Shown piece by piece: positions 1 to 7,079 of a DNA stretch of 11,588 bases (positions within the stretch are counted from its first letter, which is position 1; every line of letters starts with the position of its first letter). This stretch comes from Planctomycetaceae bacterium UBA4655 (GTDB lineage Bacteria; Planctomycetota; Planctomycetia; Pirellulales; UBA1268). The notes under the pieces were generated by a model, which had not been told where the DNA came from, did not search any database, and worked only from the letters and a program-made list of their open reading frames with translations. The translations under genes were made by a program, and so were the position numbers. The stretch spans positions 20,107-31,694 of the forward strand of contig DHLZ01000032.1 in the NCBI GenBank assembly GCA_002405515.1. The letters run 5' to 3'.

Positions 1-626
1 TTCGAGCTGTCGGCGACGACGATCACGCGGCCGGCGGCCTTGAGCATCGCCTGCTCGGTCTCGGCCAGCAGCAGGTGGGCGTTGAAGAGTCCTTCCTCGG
101 CGATGCCGGCGGCGGAGAGGATCGTCGTGGTCACGTGGAGCCTGCCGAGCAATTCGTTCGCATACGGTCCGAGGCAGACGCCCGTCCGCGGCGAGATGTA
201 TCCGCCGAGCAGCACGAGATCGCTCCGCGCTTCCGAGGCAAAGAGGTTGGCGACGGGCAGGCTGTTGGTGACGACCTGGAGCGAACGGCCGACGAGCAGT
301 CGGGCGACCTCGTAGGTCGTCGTGCCGCCATCGAGGAGGACGGTTTCCGCGTCTCGGATCGCCTCGGCCGCCTTCGCGGCGATGGCCCGCTTCGCGGCCC
401 AGTTGGCCGGCTGCCGCTCGTCGAACTCGGCGAGTCTCGGCATCCCGCCGGCGTAGAGCACGCCGCCGTGGGTTCGTTTTGCCGATCCATGCTCCTCGAG
501 CGCGTCGAGGTCGCGGCGGACCGTCGATTCCGACACGCCCAGTTCCCGGACCAGGTCGTCGAGGGCCGCGAATCCGCGGATCCGAATGAGGTCGAGCAGA
601 CGGCGGCGGCGTTCGTGATTGTGCAC
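1..626 (-). CDS. DeoR-family transcriptional repressor, C-terminus cut off by window edge
   Basis: DNA-binding repressor of the DeoR/GlpR family, which usually senses a phosphorylated sugar and controls a sugar-use operon. The 208 visible residues begin MHNHERRRRLLDLI. The DeoR winged helix-turn-helix spans about residues 9-47 (ELGVSESTVRRDLDALEEHG), followed by the family KRTHGGV hinge. The sugar-phosphate sensor domain shows DGGTTTYEVARLL, VVTNSLPVANLF and LVLLGGYISPRTG, and the frame leaves the window in VVADSSK, a conserved late motif. Family members are about 250-260 residues, so roughly 45 are missing. The start is GTG at 626, chosen because AGGAAG lies about nine bases upstream and the homology begins there. 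The gene diverges from the GNAT gene. Its target is unknown, but DeoR proteins often regulate an adjacent operon, which would lie left of the window. The family call is secure; the ligand is not. Confidence 0.93.
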   Translation of the reverse strand, partial: MHNHERRRRLLDLIRIRGFAALDDLVRELGVSESTVRRDLDALEEHGSAKRTHGGVLYAGGMPRLAEFDERQPANWAAKRAIAAKAAEAIRDAETVLLDGGTTTYEVARLLVGRSLQVVTNSLPVANLFASEARSDLVLLGGYISPRTGVCLGPYANELLGRLHVTTTILSAAGIAEEGLFNAHLLLAETEQAMLKAAGRVIVVADSS

Positions 627-649
627 GTGTGACGACTTCCTGCCGACTG

Positions 650-677
650 AGTATGACAAAATCAAGAATGAATTCAA
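650..677 (-). promoter_or_regulatory. Possible sigma70-like promoter for the DeoR-family gene
   Basis: Reading the minus strand, TTGAAT (672-677) and CATACT (650-655) are separated by 16 bases and lie 24-51 bases upstream of the GTG start. Each hexamer matches the consensus at four or more positions. The surrounding DNA is distinctly AT-rich compared with the rest of the window, as expected of a promoter. The spacing is one base short of ideal, and no operator is obvious, so this is a weak call. Confidence 0.3.
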
Positions 678-730
678 GCGGAAGGCGAAAGAAATCCATC
701 AAAAAATGACAGCCTGGTAATCGATAGCGT

Positions 731-756
731 GAAAATTGGCGCCAGGCACAATAGTC
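731..756. repeat. Degenerate copy of a GGTGCCAGGCACC-type palindromic repeat core
   Basis: The bases at 738-749 read GGCGCCAGGCAC, which differs at two of twelve positions from GGTGCCAGCCAC in the arms of the perfect inverted repeat between ileS and purN. An 8-base palindrome, TGGCGCCA, is centred here (737-744), and an AAAA run precedes it as in the larger copy. It sits in the divergent intergenic region between the DeoR-family and GNAT genes. Similarity this short could be chance, so this is a tentative decayed copy of the same dispersed element. Confidence 0.3.
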
Positions 757-839
757 TGTGTCGGTCACGCAAGGTTTTCTGCCAGCTTGCCGAGAAGCCT
801 AGACCACGATTCGTTCACGCGACGGAAACGAGGACCTGA

Positions 840-1334
840 ATGGCTGTTTTGCGGTTTGTTCGCGAGTTTTCTGCGGCAAAATCGGCCCACGAAGAACCGG
901 CACCGGCATCGGACGTAGCGATCGCACCGGTCGTGATGCCTCGCGACCGGGCGGCGGTGATCTGCCTCGCCGAGGAGGCCCGGGGCGGGACCGTTTCCTT
1001 CGCGTCCAAGGGTCTGCTCGCCGAACTCGAGAGCCGCGACGGGAGGGAGGTTTCGGCGTGGCTGGCCTGGAGGTCGGCGACGCTCGGGCCGCGGCCGGTC
1101 GGGATAGTCATGGTCGCGGAGACCGAAAGCGGTCTGTCGATCCCCTGGCTGCTCGTCGATCCCGACGTGCGGCGTCAGGGAGTCGCCCGAACGCTCGTCA
1201 CCACGGCCGTCAGGCATGCCCGGTCGATCGGGGCCCCACGAATCACCGCCGACACGCTCGACTCCTGGGTCGAGTCGAGGGCCTTCTGGCCCGCGGCCGA
1301 ATTCACGCTCGTCGGCACGATCGATTCGGAGTGA
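840..1334 (+). CDS. GNAT-family N-acetyltransferase
   Basis: Predicted acetyl-CoA-dependent N-acetyltransferase of the GNAT fold, 164 residues, substrate unknown. The key signature is motif A, WLLVDPDVRRQGVARTLV, where R111-R112-Q113-G114-V115-A116 forms the acetyl-CoA pyrophosphate-binding loop, followed by the helix TTAVRHARSIGAP and the late segment ADTLDSWVESRAFW that resembles the family's C-terminal half. The first 30 or so residues are not recognisable. The ATG at 840 is preceded by GAGGA with five bases of spacing. It is the only supported plus-strand gene here. Its TGA (1332-1334) faces the desaturase stop only 12 bases away, and the two stop codons sit in arms of a short imperfect inverted repeat (GTGAG 1331-1335, CTCAC 1346-1350). 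There is no operon partner, so context gives no clue to the substrate. Confidence 0.85.
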   Translation: MAVLRFVREFSAAKSAHEEPAPASDVAIAPVVMPRDRAAVICLAEEARGGTVSFASKGLLAELESRDGREVSAWLAWRSATLGPRPVGIVMVAETESGLSIPWLLVDPDVRRQGVARTLVTTAVRHARSIGAPRITADTLDSWVESRAFWPAAEFTLVGTIDSE

Positions 1335-1346
1335 GTGCCCGCCGGC

Positions 1347-2285
1347 TCACGGCTTGACGCCGCCGTCCGCGGCCCGCCGCACGTGTCGCGGGCGAATGAC
1401 GTCGGTTGCCAGGCCGAGCCGTTCGAGCAGCAGAATCACGTAGTAGGTCGCGTCGATTTCCCACCAGCGGTGCTGCACGCTCGCGCTGGCCGCGTCGTGG
1501 TGATGGTTGTTGTGCCAGCCTTCCCCCATCGCCACCACCGCCACGAACCAGTTGTTGCGGCTGTCCTCGCCGGTTTCGTAGGTGCGGTAGCCGAAGACGT
1601 GCGTGAGTGAATTGACGCTCCAGGTGATGTGCCAGACGAGCACCGTGCGGACGAAAACCCCCCAGACGATCCAGCTCGCGGCGAGCTGACAGGCCTCGCT
1701 CGGAGGCCGGCCGGCCAGGAATCCGGCGGCCAGGCCGGCCAGGCCGAAGGCGGCCACCTGCGCGAGATAGATCCAGAGCGTGGAGGTCGGCCGAAGCTCG
1801 AGGCCGCGGTAGAAGTCGTCGGCGAGGACGTCGCGGGCGTACTGCTCGAAGAAGGCGAACGATCGCCGCTGCGGCGCCCGTCGGAAGAGCCAGCCGAAGT
1901 GGGACCAGGCGAGCCCGTCGCGGGGAGAGTGCGGATCCTCCGGCTCGTCGGAGTGACGGTGGTGGAGGCGATGGTTCGCCACCCAGCGGGCTGGAGTGTC
2001 CTCGAGGCAGCAGAGCGCGAGCACCGCCAGGATGTGTTCCAGCCAGGTGGGCACCGCGAGGCTCCGATGGGCGAGCAGCCGGTGGTAGCAGAGGTTGATG
2101 CCGAGCGTCCCGAAGACGACCGGGCCCGCCGCCGCGATCACGAGCCCCGACCAGCTGAAGCAGGATGGGAGGACCGCGAGCAGGGCGAGCAGGTGCACCG
2201 TCCCGATGGGCAGCAGGTATTCCCAGTGGATGCCGATGTGGATGCCGGTGGCGGCCGCGTCCAATCGCGATGGGGAAACGGCCAA
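1347..2285 (-). CDS. Membrane fatty acid (acyl-CoA/acyl-lipid) desaturase
   Basis: Integral-membrane di-iron desaturase of the stearoyl-CoA delta-9 desaturase type, predicted to introduce a double bond into a fatty acyl chain and so tune membrane fluidity. All three histidine boxes are present: HRLLAH at residues 68-73, HRLHH at 105-109 and HNNHHH at 258-263 in the GEGWHNNHHHDAAS context typical of the family. Hydrophobic stretches lie around residues 23-66, 82-94 and 175-230. Length (312 residues) fits the bacterial family. The start is uncertain: the frame offers only TTG at 2285 (or TTG at codon 8), with no in-frame ATG nearby, while an ATG at 2323 lies in a different frame. The gene is last in the minus-strand train, 87 bases after the DinB-like gene, so it may have its own promoter. 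Double-bond position cannot be read from sequence. Confidence 0.92.
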   Translation of the reverse strand: MAVSPSRLDAAATGIHIGIHWEYLLPIGTVHLLALLAVLPSCFSWSGLVIAAAGPVVFGTLGINLCYHRLLAHRSLAVPTWLEHILAVLALCCLEDTPARWVANHRLHHRHSDEPEDPHSPRDGLAWSHFGWLFRRAPQRRSFAFFEQYARDVLADDFYRGLELRPTSTLWIYLAQVAAFGLAGLAAGFLAGRPPSEACQLAASWIVWGVFVRTVLVWHITWSVNSLTHVFGYRTYETGEDSRNNWFVAVVAMGEGWHNNHHHDAASASVQHRWWEIDATYYVILLLERLGLATDVIRPRHVRRAADGGVKP

Positions 2286-2372
2286 GGGAGATTCCCGCGG
2301 TGGAGGTTGACCTGAGAAGCCATCGTATGGGATCGGAGCCCGTCGAGGAAAGGCCGCGGTCCGAGCCTTCCG

Positions 2373-2894
2373 TCAGGCGGCCCCCAGACCCTCGATCCGC
2401 CGCCAGGTGCTCATCTGGCCGAGGTGCATCATGAGGTGGCCTCCGCAGTAGAAGGCCTGCACCGAGCCGAGCGTGGGGAAGAGCTGCGCCATCCGGCCGG
2501 TGGCGGGATTTTCCTGTTCGAAGGTGGCGTCGGGCGTGCTGCGAACCGCCCCGGAGACCATCCGGTAGGCCTCGAAGAAGAACGAGGTGATCTCGTCCAT
2601 CGGCGGGTAGAGGTCGCCGTCGACGTCGTCTCTGCAGATGGCGTCCTTCGAGAACATGAGTTCGAACTGGTCGGGCACTCCCGGTGCCGGGTGGCCGATC
2701 TGGATGAGCACCTTCGGCGCGTAGAGCGAGAGGTGGCCGTAGATGAAGGCGGGGTGGTTCGCCTCGACCGCGACGCCGCCCGCCGCGGCGAACCGGGCGA
2801 AGCGGCCGGATGGGACATCCTTCAGGAGCCGCTCGGCATAGCCGATCGAGACCTGCAGTGAGTCGGCGATGATGTTTCCGAGGGAGCGTTTCAT
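2373..2894 (-). CDS. DinB-superfamily protein (putative metal-binding four-helix bundle)
   Basis: A 173-residue protein of the DinB/YfiT-like superfamily, whose members are four-helix bundles binding a metal through three histidines; some are thiol-dependent S-transferases, most have no known role. Candidate ligands are H47 or H54 in NHPAFIYGHL and H153 plus H157 in GGHLMMHLGQMSTWRR, the latter closely matching the family's C-terminal HxxxHxGQ helix. No signal peptide or membrane segment is visible, so it is probably cytoplasmic. Its ATG (2892-2894) overlaps the purN stop in an ATGA junction, which implies translational coupling to purN. A functional link to purine synthesis is possible through co-expression, but nothing in the protein itself supports one. 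The fold is fairly certain; function is unknown. Confidence 0.8.
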   Translation of the reverse strand: MKRSLGNIIADSLQVSIGYAERLLKDVPSGRFARFAAAGGVAVEANHPAFIYGHLSLYAPKVLIQIGHPAPGVPDQFELMFSKDAICRDDVDGDLYPPMDEITSFFFEAYRMVSGAVRSTPDATFEQENPATGRMAQLFPTLGSVQAFYCGGHLMMHLGQMSTWRRIEGLGAA

Positions 2895-3472
2895 GGATGC
2901 CTCCAGAGGGTGATCGCACGCGGGAGCAGGTGGCACTCGGCGGCGAAAACCCTCGCCGCCAGCGAGTCTGGGTCGTCGTCGGGGAGCACGCGGACGGCCT
3001 CCTGCAGGAGTATCCGGCCGTGGTCGTACTCGTTGTCGACCAGGTGGACCGTGCAGCCGGAGACGGTGCAGCCTCGGCGGATCACCGCCTCGTGGACGTG
3101 GCGGCCGTGGAACCCCTTCCCCCCGAAGGCGGGCAGGAGCGATGGGTGGATGTTGATCACGCGGCCGGCGAAGTCGTCCGGGATCTCGACGAGCGACAGG
3201 AATCCAGCCATGACGACGAGGTCTGCCCCGGCGTCGCGGCAGGGGGTGAACACCTCGTGGCTCCACGCGGCAAGCGGTTTGTCGCCGCGGGGCAGGATGT
3301 GCACCGGAATCCCCGCCCGCCGTGCGACGTCGATGCCCCGGATGCGGTCGCGGCTGGCCACCACTACGGCCACCTTCGCGGCGAGCAATCCGGCCGCGAT
3401 CCGGTCGAGCAGGTTCTCGAGCGTGCGGCCCGAGCCCGAGAGAAGCACGGCGAGGTTGAGAGAAGTTCGCAT
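2891..3472 (-). CDS. purN: Phosphoribosylglycinamide formyltransferase (GAR transformylase)
   Basis: Third step of de novo purine synthesis: transfers a formyl group from 10-formyltetrahydrofolate to glycinamide ribonucleotide in the cytoplasm. The 193-residue product starts MRTSLNLAVLLSGSGRTLEN, with the phosphate-binding GSGRTLENLLD loop. The active site is complete: N107 and H109 in the NIHPSLLPAFGGKG segment, H143 in CTVHLVD, and D150 in NEYDHGRILL, matching N106, H108, H137 and D144 of the E. coli enzyme. Length is close to the usual 190-215. The ATG at 3472 has no visible Shine-Dalgarno sequence; its leader is the arm of a large inverted repeat followed by a duplicated TTTTCACC-like unit. 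It lies 64 bases after ileS and overlaps the downstream DinB-like gene by four bases. Methionyl-tRNA formyltransferase is excluded by length and by the PurN-type loops. Confidence 0.93.
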   Translation of the reverse strand: MRTSLNLAVLLSGSGRTLENLLDRIAAGLLAAKVAVVVASRDRIRGIDVARRAGIPVHILPRGDKPLAAWSHEVFTPCRDAGADLVVMAGFLSLVEIPDDFAGRVINIHPSLLPAFGGKGFHGRHVHEAVIRRGCTVSGCTVHLVDNEYDHGRILLQEAVRVLPDDDPDSLAARVFAAECHLLPRAITLWRHP

Positions 3473-3566
3473 GAAAAGGTGAAAAGGTGCCAGCCACCAA
3501 ATCTGGGCAGGATAGAGAAATTGCCGGCTGTTCAGATTACCCAGATTTGGTGGCTGGCACCTTTTT
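3473..3566. repeat. Perfect inverted repeat (26-base arms) between ileS and purN, possible bidirectional terminator
   Basis: The arm at 3482-3507 (AAAAGGTGCCAGCCACC then AAATCTGGG) is the exact reverse complement of 3540-3565, with a 32-base loop. The right arm carries the last codons of ileS, and the ileS TAA (3537-3539) lies just inside the loop; the left arm forms the purN leader. Both strands end the hairpin in T runs (four on the ileS strand, five on the other), so it could act as a terminator or attenuator in either direction. At 3473-3488 the 8-base unit GAAAAGGT is directly duplicated at the hairpin edge. The GGTGCCAGCCACC core is itself nearly palindromic, like dispersed hairpin repeats mobilised by REP-associated transposases in some bacteria. 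No transposase is present here, so mobility is inferred, not seen. Confidence 0.85.
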
Positions 3567-6500
3567 GATGGTGATCGTGAGGGGGTGGCCGTCGATGTCG
3601 TGGGTTTCGGCGATGCCGCTGGCAACCGGCTCGAAGGCGGCGCGGGTGGCGAGCGTCTCCGTCGCGACGACGGCCTGGTGGGCCTCCAGCGCGGCTCGCA
3701 GATCGGCCGATGTCGTTTCGAAGCCGAGCTCGATCCGGTCGGTGAAGTCGAGGTCGAGCGACTTCCGCATCGATTGAACGACATGGACGACCTCGCGGAC
3801 GAGCCCCTCGGCGACGAGCGCGGGCGTGAGTTCCTTCGCGATGACGACCACGGCCTGCGACCCTTCGGCCGCCGCCCAGCCGGGCTTCGCGGTCGTGCGG
3901 ACGATGAGCTCCTCCGGCTCGAGCGTCGCCGAACCGCCCGCCCAGTCGATCGTCGCTCGGCCGTCGCGGGCCAGCTGGGCGAGCACGGCGGCTGCGTCGG
4001 CCTTGGCGATCGCATCGCGGGCCTTCGGCAGGTCCTTGCCGAGCCGCGGACCGAGCTTCTTGAGATCGGCCTGGATGCTTCGCGAGATGTAGCGGTCGGG
4101 CTCGCGGCAGATCTCGAAGCCCTTCACGTTGAGCTCGTCGCAGACGAGATCGGCATGCTCCTCGAGCCACGACGCGTCGCCGTCGGCCGGATTGGCGAGG
4201 ATCACCTCCACCTTCGAAAGCGGCTGGCGGACCTTGAGCTTCTCGGCGGCCCGTGCGGCCCGGCCGAGCGACGCCACCTCGCGGACGAGCGCCATCCATC
4301 GGACGAGATCCCGGTCCACGAGCGATGGCTCGCCCGTCGGATAGGTCGTGAGATGAATGCTTTCGGGAGCCCGTGCGGAGCCTCCGAAGGCCCGTGCGGC
4401 GAGGTTTTGCCAGATCTCCTCGGTCACGAACGGCACGAACGGGGCGGCCAGCTTCGCGATCGCAAGCAGCGTCTCGTAGAGCGTCCAGTAGGCGTCGAGC
4501 TTCTCGGGGTTCGTCTCGGGGCCGCCGTCGGCCCGGCCCGCCGCCCAGAAGCGGTCGCGGCTGCGTCGCACGAACCAGTTGCTCACGGCCTCGACCAGCG
4601 AGGAGAGCCGCGCGGCCGCGCCGAAGTGATCGTAGCGGTCGAGCCGCTCGACCATCTCCGCGGCGGTGGCGTTGAGCTCCGAAAGCATCCACCGGTCGAG
4701 TTCGCCCCGCTCGCCCGCCGGCCTCCACCCACGGGCCTTCGCGAGGTCGGCATGGGCCAATTCGCCCGGCACATCGAGCATCCCGGACGGATCGAAGCCG
4801 TCGATGCGAGCGTAGATCACGAAGAACGAATAGACGTTCCAGAGCCGCAGCAGGAACTCCGGAACGCTCTCCCGGATCGCCCGCTCGTTGTAGCGGATGC
4901 TCGTCCATGGCGGCTGGCCCGCGAGAAAGTACCACCGCAGGGCGTCGGCGCCGTAGGTGTCGAAGATGACCTTCGGCTCCTTGTAGTTGCGGCGGCTCTT
5001 GCTCATCTTCTGCCCATCCTCGCCCAGCATGTGGCCGAGGACGATGCAGGTGCGAAACGGATGGGGATAGGGACGGCCGCGGTCTTCGAGCACGCCGCGG
5101 TCTTCGAGCACGTTGTCGCCAAAGAGGAGCGTGCTGATCGCCAGCTGACTGTAGAACCAGCCGCGGGTCTGGTCGATCGCCTCGGAGATGAAGTCGGCCG
5201 GGAACTGCGAGCGAAACGCCGCGTCGCCCGCATGCGGCCAGCCCCACTGCGCGAACGGCATCGCGCCGGAATCGAACCAGCAGTCGATCACCTCCGGCAC
5301 CCGCCGCATCCGCGAGTTGCTCGCGAAGGGCGAGTCGTAGGTGACCGCGTCGATGTAGGGCTTGTGGACCGCAAGGTCGTCGGACAGGGCGGGGTTCGCC
5401 GCCTTGGCCTTCTCGAAGACGTCGGTGCCGGCGATGCCGGGCTTGGCGAGGAGCGCCGCGTAGGAGGGGACGGCCTCCTGCTTCCCGGTCGACTCGCAGA
5501 CCCAGATCGGCAGCGGCGTGCCCCAGTACCGCTCGCGGGAGAGCGCCCAGTCGACGTTCGTTTCGAGGAAGTTGCCGAAGCGGCCCTCCTTGATGTGATC
5601 GGGCAGCCAGTCGATCGCGGCGTTGTTGGCGAGCATCGCGTCGCGGAACCGGCTCGTGCGGATGAACCAGCTCTGCCGCGGGTACTGGATGAGCGGGTCG
5701 TTTTCGGCCCGCCAGCAGAACGGGTAGTCGTGGACGTACTGCTCCTGGTGGACGAGCAGTCCGCGGCCCTTGATGTCGCGGGTGATGTCGCGGTCGCAGT
5801 CCTTCACGAACCGGCCGGCCCCGATCGGGAAGGCGTCGGTGAACGTGCCGTCGGGGGCGACGCAGTTGAGCAGCGCGGGGCCGTCGCCGGGGGCGAAACG
5901 GGCCTGCTCCTCCACGAGCACGCCGTAGTCGACCTCGCCGAAGGCCGGCGCGACGTGCACGATCCCGGTGCCGGAGTCGGTCGTCACGAAGTCGGCGGCG
6001 ACGACCCGCCAGGCCGCGGGCTCCGAGCCGCCGTCCCGCCGAGCCGCCGACGCGGGCGGGCCGTCCGGACGGAACGTGTCGAACGGGGGCAGGTAGGAAC
6101 GGCCGACGAGGTCGGAGCCTTTCAGGCGGCCGACGATTTCGAGGGGGCGTTTTGTTTTTTCGACGAGCGCCGCGGCGAGTGGTTCGGCGACGACGTACTC
6201 CCGGATGGCACGTCCAGCGACCTCTCGGCTTGCGCCTCGGGCTTCCGTGTGGGCCGTGGATTCGGGGCTCGAGTCGCGGAGGACGACGTAGTCGAGGTCG
6301 GCACGGACGGCGGCGAAATGGTTGGAGGGGAGCGTCCACGGGGTCGTCGTCCAGGCGACGACCGCCCGATCGGTCGGACGGCCTGCGTCGTCTAGCAGCG
6401 GGAACGCGACGTAGACGCTCGGGTCGGCGACCTCCTTGTAGCCCTGGCCGACCTCGCCGCTGGAAAGCGCCGTGCCTCCCTGGGCCCACCACCAGACGAT

Positions 6501-7031
6501 CTTGTGCCCCTGGTAGAGCAGCCCCTTGTCGAAGAGCGTCGCCAGCGCCCACCAGACGCTCTCCACGAACGACCGGTGGTAGGTGACGTAGGCGTCGGAC
6601 AGATCGATCCAGAAGCCGATCCGCTCGGTGAGCGCCTCCCACTCCTTCATGTACCGCCAGACGCTCTCCTGGCACTTGTGGATGAAGGGCTCGACGCCGT
6701 AGGCCTCGATCTCGGCCTTCGAGTGGATGCCAAGCTCCTTGCAGACCTCGACCTCGACCGGCAGGCCGTGCGTGTCCCAGCCGGCCTTCCGCTCGCAGTA
6801 TTCCCCCCGCATCGTGCGATACCGCGGGTAGAGATCCTTGATCGTGCGGGTGAGGCAGTGGCCCGGGTGCGGCATGCCGTTGGCCGTCGGTGGCCCTTCG
6901 AAGAAGACGAACCGCTTCCCGCCCCGGCGCCGGTCGAGCGACTTTTGGTAGATGGCCCCCTCCCGCCAGAATCGGCCGATCTCGGCCTCCATGCTCGGAA
7001 AGTCGGGCTTGCCGCGGACGGGCTGAAACAT
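3537..7031 (-). CDS. ileS: Isoleucyl-tRNA synthetase
   Basis: Class I synthetase that charges tRNA-Ile and edits misactivated valine; essential and cytoplasmic. The product is 1164 residues, longer than the usual 900-1050. The HIGH motif is HPGH (55-58) in GPPTANGMPHPGH; the KMSKS loop is exact at 675-679; the CP1 editing domain shows WTTTPWTLPSNH (T228-T230) and GTGIVHVAPAFGEVDY; WGTPLPIW and CWFDSGAMPFAQ follow; the anticodon-binding helical domain covers about 760-1000. The segment WWWAQGGTALSSGEVGQGY (from 180) has no cysteines where many homologues carry a CPRCGTAL zinc knuckle. An in-frame tandem duplication gives VLEDRG twice (641-652), and the last codons (KVPATKSG) derive from a palindromic repeat. 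The ATG at 7031 fits the family N-terminus but has no clear ribosome-binding site. It lies 91 bases downstream of tldE. It resembles the eukaryote-like second type of IleRS (often mupirocin-insensitive), which is inference. Confidence 0.97.
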   Translation of the reverse strand: MFQPVRGKPDFPSMEAEIGRFWREGAIYQKSLDRRRGGKRFVFFEGPPTANGMPHPGHCLTRTIKDLYPRYRTMRGEYCERKAGWDTHGLPVEVEVCKELGIHSKAEIEAYGVEPFIHKCQESVWRYMKEWEALTERIGFWIDLSDAYVTYHRSFVESVWWALATLFDKGLLYQGHKIVWWWAQGGTALSSGEVGQGYKEVADPSVYVAFPLLDDAGRPTDRAVVAWTTTPWTLPSNHFAAVRADLDYVVLRDSSPESTAHTEARGASREVAGRAIREYVVAEPLAAALVEKTKRPLEIVGRLKGSDLVGRSYLPPFDTFRPDGPPASAARRDGGSEPAAWRVVAADFVTTDSGTGIVHVAPAFGEVDYGVLVEEQARFAPGDGPALLNCVAPDGTFTDAFPIGAGRFVKDCDRDITRDIKGRGLLVHQEQYVHDYPFCWRAENDPLIQYPRQSWFIRTSRFRDAMLANNAAIDWLPDHIKEGRFGNFLETNVDWALSRERYWGTPLPIWVCESTGKQEAVPSYAALLAKPGIAGTDVFEKAKAANPALSDDLAVHKPYIDAVTYDSPFASNSRMRRVPEVIDCWFDSGAMPFAQWGWPHAGDAAFRSQFPADFISEAIDQTRGWFYSQLAISTLLFGDNVLEDRGVLEDRGRPYPHPFRTCIVLGHMLGEDGQKMSKSRRNYKEPKVIFDTYGADALRWYFLAGQPPWTSIRYNERAIRESVPEFLLRLWNVYSFFVIYARIDGFDPSGMLDVPGELAHADLAKARGWRPAGERGELDRWMLSELNATAAEMVERLDRYDHFGAAARLSSLVEAVSNWFVRRSRDRFWAAGRADGGPETNPEKLDAYWTLYETLLAIAKLAAPFVPFVTEEIWQNLAARAFGGSARAPESIHLTTYPTGEPSLVDRDLVRWMALVREVASLGRAARAAEKLKVRQPLSKVEVILANPADGDASWLEEHADLVCDELNVKGFEICREPDRYISRSIQADLKKLGPRLGKDLPKARDAIAKADAAAVLAQLARDGRATIDWAGGSATLEPEELIVRTTAKPGWAAAEGSQAVVVIAKELTPALVAEGLVREVVHVVQSMRKSLDLDFTDRIELGFETTSADLRAALEAHQAVVATETLATRAAFEPVASGIAETHDIDGHPLTITIKKVPATKSG
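5077..5112. repeat. Perfect 18-base tandem duplication inside ileS
   Basis: CCGCGGTCTTCGAGCACG occurs twice head to tail (5077-5094 and 5095-5112). It keeps the ileS reading frame and encodes VLEDRG twice, about 23 residues before the KMSKS loop. Identity is exact at the nucleotide level, so the duplication is either recent or homogenised. It falls in a variable linker after LLFGDN, and the catalytic loop downstream is intact. Confidence 0.9.
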
Positions 7032-7079
7032 GCGGTGCAGTGGTTGAAGGCGTATTGGCGTGAGCCGCAAATCGTACCC

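Noticed and set aside
1303..2919. 538-codon minus-strand frame spanning the desaturase and DinB-like genes
   Set aside because: It is Arg/Pro-rich and crosses two real genes and their gap; the three histidine boxes and the DinB histidines are in the other frames.
2891..4015. purN extended far upstream through the inverted repeat into ileS
   Set aside because: Residues before MRTSLN are Ser/Arg/Pro-rich shadow of ileS and repeat sequence; the PurN family begins at the MRTSLNLAVLLSGSG segment.
3585..6395. Very long plus-strand open frame opposite ileS (over 900 codons)
   Set aside because: It lies entirely antisense to an unmistakable IleRS. Its product is Arg/Glu/Asp/Gly/Val-rich low-information sequence with no domain, the usual mirror frame in high-GC codon usage.
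3532..6675. Long minus-strand frame overlapping ileS in another phase
   Set aside because: The product is Arg/Pro/Gly-rich shadow sequence with no motif; the ileS frame carries HPGH, KMSKS and the editing-site motifs.
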